Assembly (NCBI GenBank): GCA_024224995.1
Contig: JAAENB010001175.1
Coordinates: forward strand, 1 to 37,110
Length of the DNA: 37,110 nt
Direction of reading: 5' to 3'
DNA from: a bacterium
GTDB taxonomy: Bacteria; Spirochaetota; UBA4802; UBA5550
Below the pieces are notes generated by a model. That model was not told the origin of the DNA and made no database searches. It saw nothing but the letters and a program-made list of their open reading frames with translations. Below are positions 8,486 to 15,253 of this stretch, one piece after another. Numbering within the stretch: the first letter of the stretch is position 1; every line of letters begins with the position of its first letter. The position numbers and the translations under genes were made by a program.

Positions 8486-9331
8486 TTACTGCATTGTATG
8501 CGTAACCCAATTGCGAACAGTGTTAAGCACTTTCTTTCTCTCCGGCTCAACCTCATTCATTGTTTCATGCAAAAGTGATTCAAAAAGATATAATTTCTTG
8601 TCTTCCGAAATTACAGTATTGTATAAGAATTCACTTCCTCTATAGTGAGCCATAGGATCTTCTTTCCCGTGAAAAACCATGAGAGGTTTATTTATCCGTG
8701 GACTGTTTTTCATACAGTCTTTGCAGGTTTTGATAAGCTCTGTGTAAAACCGTACCGTAACCCTGTCATGAACAAGAGGATCTTGTATAAATTCGTCCAC
8801 AACAGACTTATCCTGTGATATGCCGGCAGGATCAATACCCGTTACAAGAGAAAACCGTGGAGCAACTGCGGATAAAAATGTTGCTACAGTTTTCTTCCAT
8901 AGAGGAACCCCGGAAGCAAAAATTAGAAAGGGCGCTGAAAGTATAAGATGAGAAATATCGTCCGGATAGGCCAGGGTATATTTTAAGGCCACCAGCGCTC
9001 CCATACTGTGAGCCAAAAAATAGCAGGGAAGTCCCGGTTTCTTTTGTTTCACGAAATCAATGAGAAGTTTAACATCAGAAACATAATCGCGAAATGAATT
9101 CACATGACCTCTTTTGCCACTCGATAAACCGTGGCCACGGTAGTCAAGAGCGTAAAACGATATATGCGCGTGGCTTAGCGCATTAACAATATTACTATAC
9201 CGCCCCGAATGTTCCCCATGGGCATGTAAAATAATAATTACCGCTTTTGGACTCGGCGAATCCCAGCTTCGAAAGTGTATTCGGACATTGTCGCCTTCAA
9301 GATAACCCGAATTTTTATGATACGATTCCAT
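8486..9331 (-). CDS. Monoacylglycerol lipase / lysophospholipase-like serine hydrolase
   Basis: A 281-residue Hydrolase_4 family protein. It has H-A-H-G-E-H-S-G-R-Y near residue 36, Y-R-G-H-G-x-S-x-G-K-R-G-H near 63-75, the nucleophile elbow A-H-S-M-G with Ser, an acid in H-G-K-E-D-P and a catalytic His in L-L-H-E-T-M-N-E. This is the usual monoglyceride lipase/lysophospholipase layout, acting on acyl esters of glycerol or lysophospholipids; no signal peptide is visible, so it is cytoplasmic. It starts 9 bases after the FAAL stop with AGGAGG ahead of the ATG, so it is co-expressed with the acyl-activation genes and may supply or remove the fatty acid. Confidence 0.85.
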   Translation of the reverse strand: MESYHKNSGYLEGDNVRIHFRSWDSPSPKAVIIILHAHGEHSGRYSNIVNALSHAHISFYALDYRGHGLSSGKRGHVNSFRDYVSDVKLLIDFVKQKKPGLPCYFLAHSMGALVALKYTLAYPDDISHLILSAPFLIFASGVPLWKKTVATFLSAVAPRFSLVTGIDPAGISQDKSVVDEFIQDPLVHDRVTVRFYTELIKTCKDCMKNSPRINKPLMVFHGKEDPMAHYRGSEFLYNTVISEDKKLYLFESLLHETMNEVEPERKKVLNTVRNWVTHTMQ

Positions 9332-9340
9332 AACAACCTC

Positions 9341-11098
9341 CTAGTTTGACATAAAATGAATATGTACAAATTCAAACTTGTTCAACAAAAAACTTTGTCT
9401 GCATGAACTGCGTTGAATTTTGCCGCTTGACGTTTTCAATATTGCGCCGGTATTAATCAATGCTATTGAATGCGTCTCCACCCTGAGATTCTTTAAAATA
9501 TTTTTGTAAATCGCTTCACAAATCTCATTCACGTTTTCCCGGTTATAATCTTTTTTTACCTCCTGGACGATTGCCAGTTGTTCTTCATTTTCAATTTCAA
9601 TTGAAAATGCGGCATTACACCCAAAACGCAGTTCCGGGTGGCTTTCTTCCGCTATCTTTTCAATATCATTTGGATAGTAGTTTTGCCCCCTTATTATAAT
9701 AAGATCCTTAACCCGGCCCGTTATGTATAATTCGTTGTTGTGAATAAACCCAAGGTCTCCGGTTTTGAGAAATGGCCCTTCAGCATTGGCCAGGTACGAC
9801 ATAAAAACTTTTTTTGTTTCTTCCGGTTTCTTCCAGTAGCCTTTTGCAACACTGCCGCTTTTTATCCGGATTTCACCTATTTCATTTTCTTTGCATTGTA
9901 TCCCGGTTTCCGGGTTTACAACAACAGTCTTCCCATCCCCCAGGAGATACCCGCAGGAAACAAGCCGTTTGCTGTTCTGTTCTTGAACAGGACTGGTTAC
10001 CCGGTTTGATTTTAAGGCCTCCGAATCTACTTCTTTTATTACCGGACTGCATTGCTTATCTCCTCCTGAGACGATCAATGTTCCCTCAGCCAAACCATAA
10101 CAGGGATATGTCGTTTCGGGTTGATAACCACAGCTTGAAAATGTTTTTGAAAACCGTTCAATTGTATCATGCCGTACCGGTTCGGCTCCGTTAAAAGCTA
10201 CCGACCAGGTGCTTAGATCCAGTTTTTCACGTTCCTCCGGAGTAATCTTGCGAGCACAAAGATCATAAGAAAAATTCGGCCCGCCGCTGGTAGTACCTTT
10301 GTATTCGGAAATTGTTTGAAGCCATCGATACGGTTTTTGAATAAAATCAAAATGAGAAAACAGTACCGCCGACAATCCTCCATACAGAGCCTGGAGTATA
10401 ACCCCAATAAGACCCATGTCGTGATATGGCGGTAGCCAGCTCACCAGGCGGCTTTGAAACGTATGCTGGAAATTATCATAGATCAACTTTTCATTATGCA
10501 AAAGATTACCATGAGAAACCATAACCCCTTTCGGGTTGGCGGTAGAGCCGGAAGTGTACTGCAAAAAGGCGATTGAATCACCGGTTAAGTCAATGTGCCG
10601 GTAATCACGTATCCCTGAATCTTCAATTGTGTCAGTTGGCAGCCACGTCAATTTTCCCAGATCCTCAAAATGCACATTAATTTTGGGATTGGATATTATA
10701 CTATTCATAATTGAATGAGTGGTTAAAACAATTTCTGCCTGAGAATCGGACGCAATTGTTTTAAGGCGAGGAGCCATTTTCACCGACAACGGCGGATACA
10801 GGGGAACAGCAATTACACCGGCAAACAGGCATCCCAGGAAAGCCGTAATGTACTCCAATCCCGGGGGGAAAAAAAGCAACGCACGCTGAGAAATACCCTG
10901 GTGCTCCTGTAAAAAAGAAGCAATAGCTAAAACCTTTTTATATAATTCTTCATACGTAAAAGTCTCTTCACTTCTTGTATTTCCGGAAAAATTCAAGAAG
11001 GTATATGCTTGTTTTGTGGGATGAATAGCAACACGATCATCTAACAACTCAATAAACGTACTATAGGTTTTACTTTTTTTAGATATATGTACAGGCAT
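9341..11098 (-). CDS. Fatty acyl-AMP ligase (FAAL)
   Basis: A 585-residue adenylate-forming enzyme. Motifs in order: V-P-L-Y-P-P (98-103), phosphate loop Y-T-S-G-S-T-A-N-P-K-G (181-191), W-L-P-P-Y-H-D-M-G-L-I-G (221-232), S-G-G-P-N-F-S-Y-D-L (271-280), Y-G-L-A-E-G-T (334-340), T-G-D-L-G-F, and the C-terminal S-S-G-K-I-Q-R with the catalytic lysine near 560. P-P-Y-H-D-M-G and G-G-P-N-F-S/A are diagnostic for FAALs as opposed to acyl-CoA ligases: they make acyl-adenylates and pass the acyl group to a carrier protein rather than CoA. The partner carrier is encoded 14 bases upstream. ATG 11098 has GGGGGAGG ahead. This is the clearest anchor for a lipid-type secondary pathway in the operon. Confidence 0.93.
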   Translation of the reverse strand: MPVHISKKSKTYSTFIELLDDRVAIHPTKQAYTFLNFSGNTRSEETFTYEELYKKVLAIASFLQEHQGISQRALLFFPPGLEYITAFLGCLFAGVIAVPLYPPLSVKMAPRLKTIASDSQAEIVLTTHSIMNSIISNPKINVHFEDLGKLTWLPTDTIEDSGIRDYRHIDLTGDSIAFLQYTSGSTANPKGVMVSHGNLLHNEKLIYDNFQHTFQSRLVSWLPPYHDMGLIGVILQALYGGLSAVLFSHFDFIQKPYRWLQTISEYKGTTSGGPNFSYDLCARKITPEEREKLDLSTWSVAFNGAEPVRHDTIERFSKTFSSCGYQPETTYPCYGLAEGTLIVSGGDKQCSPVIKEVDSEALKSNRVTSPVQEQNSKRLVSCGYLLGDGKTVVVNPETGIQCKENEIGEIRIKSGSVAKGYWKKPEETKKVFMSYLANAEGPFLKTGDLGFIHNNELYITGRVKDLIIIRGQNYYPNDIEKIAEESHPELRFGCNAAFSIEIENEEQLAIVQEVKKDYNRENVNEICEAIYKNILKNLRVETHSIALINTGAILKTSSGKIQRSSCRQSFLLNKFEFVHIHFMSN

Positions 11099-11112
11099 TG
11101 TTCCTCCCCCTT

Positions 11113-11376
11113 CTATGCGTTACTATACAACTCATTTGCTTGTATTTTATTATTCACCATCACCATTAAATTATTAAAGCTATCAATGCTGATCATATCT
11201 TCAAACTCAAAACTGATCTTAAACTGTTCTTCTATGGCATCAAAAATCTTTAATAATTTAATTGAGTCGATCTCGAAGACCTCATCACTCTCTTCAATAT
11301 GTTTTTTTTCAATACCGCATATTGTAGATACAATCTCCATAAGCTCATCCTTTATTGAAATACCATCAACATACAT
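11113..11376 (-). CDS. Acyl carrier protein
   Basis: An 87-residue acidic, helical protein with the phosphopantetheine site E-I-D-S-I-K-L-L-K-I; Ser38 would receive the 4'-phosphopantetheine arm. Length and the D-S-(I/L) motif match acyl or peptidyl carrier proteins. It is the first gene of the minus-strand run and immediately precedes the FAAL, whose acyl-AMP it presumably accepts. GGAGG stands 6 bases ahead of ATG 11376. This is probably a dedicated carrier rather than the housekeeping AcpP, since no fab gene is nearby and the typical D-S-L-D is D-S-I-K. Confidence 0.88.
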   Translation of the reverse strand: MYVDGISIKDELMEIVSTICGIEKKHIEESDEVFEIDSIKLLKIFDAIEEQFKISFEFEDMISIDSFNNLMVMVNNKIQANELYSNA

Positions 11377-11726
11377 ATTACGCCTCCAGCGATTCTATAT
11401 TTTAGCCGACACATAACAAGCCATTAGACCATGAGCCCGTTTGAGTCAGAACTATTCATAACAAAAGACCGCAATTGGCTTCAGACAAAACTTTTTCATA
11501 AAGGTGAAGGAACAATTCCGGTATTATTAATATTTATTGATGAAATAATAAATTGAGGATCAATTGAGTGGGAAAATAGATGCTTACGGATAAATTTTTT
11601 AACAGTTTTATTTTTCTGTTCACAAAAAGAAGAAAAATAAAACATAAATAGTACAATAATACAAATTCTGTAAATATTTATAAAAAAATATTGATTTTTT
11701 TACCATATTTACAATAACATGCACTA

Positions 11727-11823
11727 GATGGGTTGCGATAAATTTTCTTTAACACGGCAAATTAATTGATCCCATCACAACAGCTGCTTGTTCCAGCAAG
11801 TAGCTGTTGCTTATTTATTTTTT
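11727..11823 (+). ncRNA. Candidate small RNA ending in an intrinsic terminator
   Basis: GATGGG (11727-11732) can pair with CCCATC (11771-11776), and this closing helix is followed directly by a 13-bp terminator hairpin and a T-rich tail. A weak TTGATT/ATAACA box pair at 11691 and 11714 would place a start near 11725. Together they outline a transcript of about 100 nucleotides with no coding frame. This is structure-based inference only; I do not recognise a known RNA family or riboswitch. Confidence 0.3.
11778..11823 (+). terminator. Intrinsic terminator without an upstream gene
   Basis: Arms CAACAGCTGCTTG (11778-11790) and CAAGTAGCTGTTG (11797-11809) pair over 13 positions with one G-T pair around a 6-base loop, and are followed by TTATTTATTTTTT. 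The T-tract is on the plus strand only, so it would end a rightward transcript, yet no plus-strand gene precedes it. Confidence 0.7.
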
Positions 11824-11882
11824 CTTTGATAAATTTAAATGAATTTTATAGTATTAAATAAGTACTCCTTTCACTTCCGATT

Positions 11883-11902
11883 TTTTCCCTTTCCAGGGAA
11901 AA
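11883..11902. repeat. 8-bp perfect hairpin TTTTCCCT/AGGGAAAA
   Basis: TTTTCCCT and AGGGAAAA flank a 4-base loop. It has no T-tract and might be a protein-binding palindrome or part of a small RNA in this spacer. Confidence 0.45.
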
Positions 11903-11984
11903 TATTATTTAAAATAAAATATTTAAACTCTAATATAAAAACAGGTTAAATATGCCCATTCGGTTTTGTAAAGAAAAAAATATA

Positions 11985-12018
11985 AAAAGTACCGGTACAA
12001 TTATGTACCGGTTTTTTA
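11985..12018. terminator. Bidirectional intrinsic terminator
   Basis: ACCGGTAC (11991-11998) and GTACCGGT (12005-12012) form a perfect 8-bp stem with loop AATTAT, with an A-run on the left and TTTTTT on the right. It would end any rightward transcript coming out of the spacer before the VOC promoter. Confidence 0.7.
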
Positions 12019-12193
12019 AATCGATACCAAAAAAATCAAAATTCTACTTCGTGACACTGTTCATATAACAGAATATAGGTTATAAAATATAATTATCGAT
12101 CATTTTTTCTTCGAGTGACTACTCAGTTGTTGAATAAAAATCTTTCTTGACTTTTTAACTTGAACCGGGGATTTTATCGGGAGAGGTATACAA

Positions 12194-12583
12194 ATGAAAA
12201 TTGAACATATTGCTCTATGGACAACTAATATAGAAAAGATGAAAATTTTTTATACCGCTTATTTCAATGGAACGGCAAATGAAAAATACACAAACCATAC
12301 AAAGAACTTTGAATCATATTTTATCACTTTCGATTCAGGAACCCGTCTTGAAATAATGCAGCAGCCCTCCATCCCATTGAACCAAAACAATGTTGAAACT
12401 CAATATATTGGGCTCATCCACATTGCTTTTTCAACAGGAAGTAAAGAAAATGTTAACCAATTAACCAATACCTTAAGAAAAGACGGCTACCAGGTAGTGA
12501 GCGAGCCACGGGTAACCGGTGACGGGTACTATGAAAGCTGCGTACTGGATCCAGACAACAATAGAATTGAAATTACTGAATAA
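12194..12583 (+). CDS. VOC-superfamily (glyoxalase-like) metalloprotein
   Basis: A 129-residue protein with paired beta-alpha-beta-beta-beta modules. The candidate metal ligands H5, E53 (R-L-E-I-M), H76 (I-H-I-A-F) and E126 (N-R-I-E-I) match the glyoxalase I pattern. The family covers lactoylglutathione lyases, epimerases, dioxygenases and resistance proteins, so the activity is open; length fits single-domain dimers. GGGAGAGG stands upstream of ATG 12194. It is the first gene of a plus-strand trio divergent from the FAAL operon and followed 20 bases later by a methyltransferase gene. Confidence 0.85.
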   Translation: MKIEHIALWTTNIEKMKIFYTAYFNGTANEKYTNHTKNFESYFITFDSGTRLEIMQQPSIPLNQNNVETQYIGLIHIAFSTGSKENVNQLTNTLRKDGYQVVSEPRVTGDGYYESCVLDPDNNRIEITE

Positions 12584-12603
12584 TTTTTTGGTGGATATAA
12601 CAC

Positions 12604-14202
12604 ATGCAAATAAAAAACTCTGGGCAGCCTGTCCCTTTTTCGGAGTGTGATCTCTGGGACCGGCAAAAAGACTTCTACTCGAACGAAGGAGTTAACGCCT
12701 GGCTCAACAAGATCCCATTTTATATAACCAGCAATCCCGCGATTGCTCAAAGCTACGCGAATATTATAACCCGGTTTATGCAGGATTATAAGAATAAAAA
12801 AGAGTATATACCGTCAAAACCATTTTATATTCTTGAGCTGGGCACGGGATCGGGAAAATTCAGCTTTTATGTGATAAAAAAGTTAAAGGAATTACAGCAG
12901 TCTTTACAGCTTACCGGAATTTCTTTTGTTTATGTCATGAGTGATTTTACCGAAAGCAATATTGAATTCTGGAAAGAGCATCCCCAGCTGCAGGAATTTT
13001 GCAAAGAAGGAATACTCGATTTCGCGCTTTTTGATATCGGGAACCAGGAAGAAATCTGCCTGGTCAATAGCGGAATTACTATTCAAGCAGGCGGAAATGA
13101 AGAAGGTTCAAACCCTCTTATTGTTATATCAAACTATGTGTTTGATTCCATTCCCCAGGATATTTTTTCCATAGAGAATGGCTCTCTTCATATTGGCAAA
13201 CTGAACAGGTCTCCTGTTGTAGAGGAAACGCAGGATATGAATGACACCATTACCCTGAACCAGGGATCTACGGGCTTCGCGTATCATCCGGTCAAATTGC
13301 CGTATTATCCTGATGAGCACATAAACGGAATACTCTGGCATTATAAAAAAAATATTAACAACCATGCTGCCTGGCTTCCTATTGGGGCATTGCAGTGCAT
13401 TAAAAATCTACAAAAATTATCAAACAATAAGCTGCTTCTCATCTGTACGGACAAAGGATCCTATAAATCCTATTCTCATGATAAGCGGTATCTTCCGGAT
13501 ATAACCCTGCATAATTCCTGTTTCTCTATTAGCGTGAATTTTGACGCGCTGGAACAGTATTTCAAACGCCTGGGAGGAGATTGTTATCACCAATTATATC
13601 ACCCTGATTTCATTACTCTTAATACTTCGGTTTTTGTATTGGGGTCTGACTTTGACGCGCTTCCGGAAACAAAGCACGCGGCCAATGAATATCTTAACCG
13701 GCCCGGATTTATTGATATCTACGGGCTCTTTAAACATATTGAAGATACAAAAAATTCCTGCTCTCTTGATACTCTGTTGTCATTGCTGAAAATGACCGGG
13801 TGGGATCCCGAAGTATTTCAACGATTAATCAATGTGATATTTGAAATAAAAAATACCACTCCATGGCCAATAAACACCATTACAGAAATTCGGGATGCCA
13901 TACCGTTCATTGCGGAAAATATCTATTACCTGCCGGGAGAAGATGATCCTTTTTCTTCGCTGGCCCAATTTTTTCAGGAAGGACGGGATTTTCGCCAGGC
14001 AATACGCTATTATCAAAAATCTATTGAACTCTACGGAAAAAAAGACACCACTTTTTTCTATATGGGTCTTTGTTATTATTACCTGGAAGACCTCGACAAC
14101 GCGCTCAAGATGTACCAGGAAGCGGTGGAACTAAAACCGGATAATGTTGTGGCACGGGGGTGGGTTTCCCAGATCCGTTATGAGCAAAAAAAATTAAAAT
14201 AG
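12604..14202 (+). CDS. MidA-like SAM-dependent methyltransferase with C-terminal TPRs
   Basis: A 532-residue protein. The motif I loop I-L-E-L-G-T-G-S-G-K-F at 76-86 binds SAM; V-M-S-D-F-T lies at the acidic loop, and V-I-S-N-Y-V-F-D-S-I-P-Q-D resembles the N-E-x-x-D-x-x-P strand of MidA/NDUFAF7, a family including protein arginine methyltransferases. The last 90 residues hold TPR-like helices (G-R-D-F-R-Q-A-I-R-Y-Y-Q-K-S-I and Y-Y-L-E-D-L-D-N-A-L-K-M-Y-Q-E-A-V-E-L), a fusion that suggests a protein or large-complex substrate. The usual MidA Asn-Glu dyad is replaced by S-N-Y, so activity may be altered. It is 20 bases after the VOC gene and 7 before the next methyltransferase-like gene. Confidence 0.8.
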   Translation: MQIKNSGQPVPFSECDLWDRQKDFYSNEGVNAWLNKIPFYITSNPAIAQSYANIITRFMQDYKNKKEYIPSKPFYILELGTGSGKFSFYVIKKLKELQQSLQLTGISFVYVMSDFTESNIEFWKEHPQLQEFCKEGILDFALFDIGNQEEICLVNSGITIQAGGNEEGSNPLIVISNYVFDSIPQDIFSIENGSLHIGKLNRSPVVEETQDMNDTITLNQGSTGFAYHPVKLPYYPDEHINGILWHYKKNINNHAAWLPIGALQCIKNLQKLSNNKLLLICTDKGSYKSYSHDKRYLPDITLHNSCFSISVNFDALEQYFKRLGGDCYHQLYHPDFITLNTSVFVLGSDFDALPETKHAANEYLNRPGFIDIYGLFKHIEDTKNSCSLDTLLSLLKMTGWDPEVFQRLINVIFEIKNTTPWPINTITEIRDAIPFIAENIYYLPGEDDPFSSLAQFFQEGRDFRQAIRYYQKSIELYGKKDTTFFYMGLCYYYLEDLDNALKMYQEAVELKPDNVVARGWVSQIRYEQKKLK

Positions 14203-14209
14203 GATTATT

Positions 14210-14902
14210 ATGGCTATCAGTTATAAAGACGTTGTCCCCTGGGGAAGGTCATTCGGTGAATACCGGAATATGTTTAATCTCACTGACGCGGACCTGAACA
14301 AAAAAATACTTGGATGCGGAGACGGTCCAGCTTCATTTAACATGGAAATGACGGAGAAGGGGAAACACGTAGTTTCAATTGATCCCATTTATCAATTCAG
14401 TACCGCGCAGCTCAGGGAGCGCCTTGACGAGACCTATGATGATGTCATTGGCCAAACTGAGAAAAATAAAGAAAAATTTATCTGGAAAGAAATTCCATCG
14501 GTAGAGGCGCTGGGAGAGATCCGCATGTCGGCAATGAAGCAGTTTCTTGCTGACTTTGAACAGGGAAAAAGCGAAAAAAGATATATATACGCAGAATTAC
14601 CGGTAATTTCTTTTGAAGATAACACATTTGACCTGGCATTAAGCTCCCACTTCCTCTTTTTATATTCCGACAATCTTTCACTCGATTTCCACCTGGAATC
14701 GATACGTGAAATGTGCCGGGTGGCAAAAGAAATACGGATATTCCCTTTATTAGACGTTAACGCGAACCGCTCTTCATATGTTGATAGCATAAAAGAAGAA
14801 TTTGCCGGTGAAAAAAGGGCCGTTAGCGTAATTGAAGAAAAAGTTCCTTATGAGTTCCAAAAAAACGGGAATACCATGCTTAAGATTAGTTCGGGCTCTT
14901 AA
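14210..14902 (+). CDS. SAM-methyltransferase-like protein of unknown function
   Basis: A 230-residue protein with W-G-R-S-F-x-E-Y at the N-terminus, a Rossmann loop I-L-G-C-G-D-G-P-A-S-F-N (33-44), V-S-I-D-P-I-Y as the acidic-loop strand and F-D-L-A-L-S-S-H-F-L-F-L-Y as the motif IV region. This is a class I methyltransferase fold of a conserved but uncharacterised group. It lies 7 bases after the MidA-like gene and must be co-translated with it. No ligand-specific residues can be assigned, and the substrate is unknown. It is followed by a repeat-rich spacer, so the operon ends here. Confidence 0.75.
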   Translation: MAISYKDVVPWGRSFGEYRNMFNLTDADLNKKILGCGDGPASFNMEMTEKGKHVVSIDPIYQFSTAQLRERLDETYDDVIGQTEKNKEKFIWKEIPSVEALGEIRMSAMKQFLADFEQGKSEKRYIYAELPVISFEDNTFDLALSSHFLFLYSDNLSLDFHLESIREMCRVAKEIRIFPLLDVNANRSSYVDSIKEEFAGEKRAVSVIEEKVPYEFQKNGNTMLKISSGS

Positions 14903-15253
14903 GAAACTGGATCTTAAACAGGGCTTGTTGCTGCTTGCCCCCTATCCCCCTGTGGGGGCACCATCTCCCCCTAACCCCCCGAGGGGGAAGAAGATGCTGA
15001 AAAAAGGTTTCTAAACCCAAAAAGGTACAGAGTCTTTCCAAAAACTCTTGCGCCCCCTTTGGGGGTTGGGGGGCCGATGGAAACAGACCCCGCTATAACC
15101 ACAGTTTCTTCCGTACTTTCCCCGGCCATCCGGTGTCTGAGCGGAGCCGAAGACCCGGGTTCGCACTCATAATCATTAACAAAACACTGTTTTCGTTTAA
15201 TTATTCAGGCCTTCCGAACCGATTATATTAAGTATGGGAGGATTTGTTTCTGA
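14903..15253. repeat. Repeat-rich spacer with G/C-tract inverted repeats and a dispersed element
   Basis: No gene seen in 351 bases. It contains CCCCC-TGT-GGGGG (14946-14958), an inverted pair of mixed C/G blocks (14967-14987 and 15053-15073, about 65 bases apart), and a minus-oriented copy of the TACGGAAGAAACTGT element at 15101-15125. The pair of inverted blocks resembles the ends of a small non-autonomous element. The hairpins probably also end transcription of the methyltransferase operon. Confidence 0.7.
15101..15125 (-). repeat. Dispersed element TACGGAAGAAACTGT, copy 1
   Basis: On the minus strand it reads GGGGAAAG followed by TACGGAAGAAACTGT. The same 15-mer occurs on the plus strand within 27996-28019 and 36967-36989, each time after a gene end. 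Upstream flanks of copies 1 and 3 also share GACACC and GCCGGG, so the element is longer than the core. Confidence 0.8.

Larger units (their letters stand above)
11377..12193. other. AT-rich 817-base divergent spacer with hairpins and possible small RNAs
   Basis: This spacer separates the minus-strand FAAL operon from the plus-strand VOC operon. No open frame in it is convincing. It holds a strong plus-strand terminator (11778-11823), an 8-bp hairpin at 11883-11902 and a bidirectional terminator (11991-12017), none of which follows a recognised gene. A TTGACT at about 12153 may start the VOC transcript. No clear consensus promoter was found for the FAAL operon. Confidence 0.6.

Noticed and set aside
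15130..15175. tRNA-like GGGTTCGCACTC sequence
   Set aside because: No cloverleaf can be drawn around it and it sits in repeat-rich spacer; a chance T-loop resemblance.
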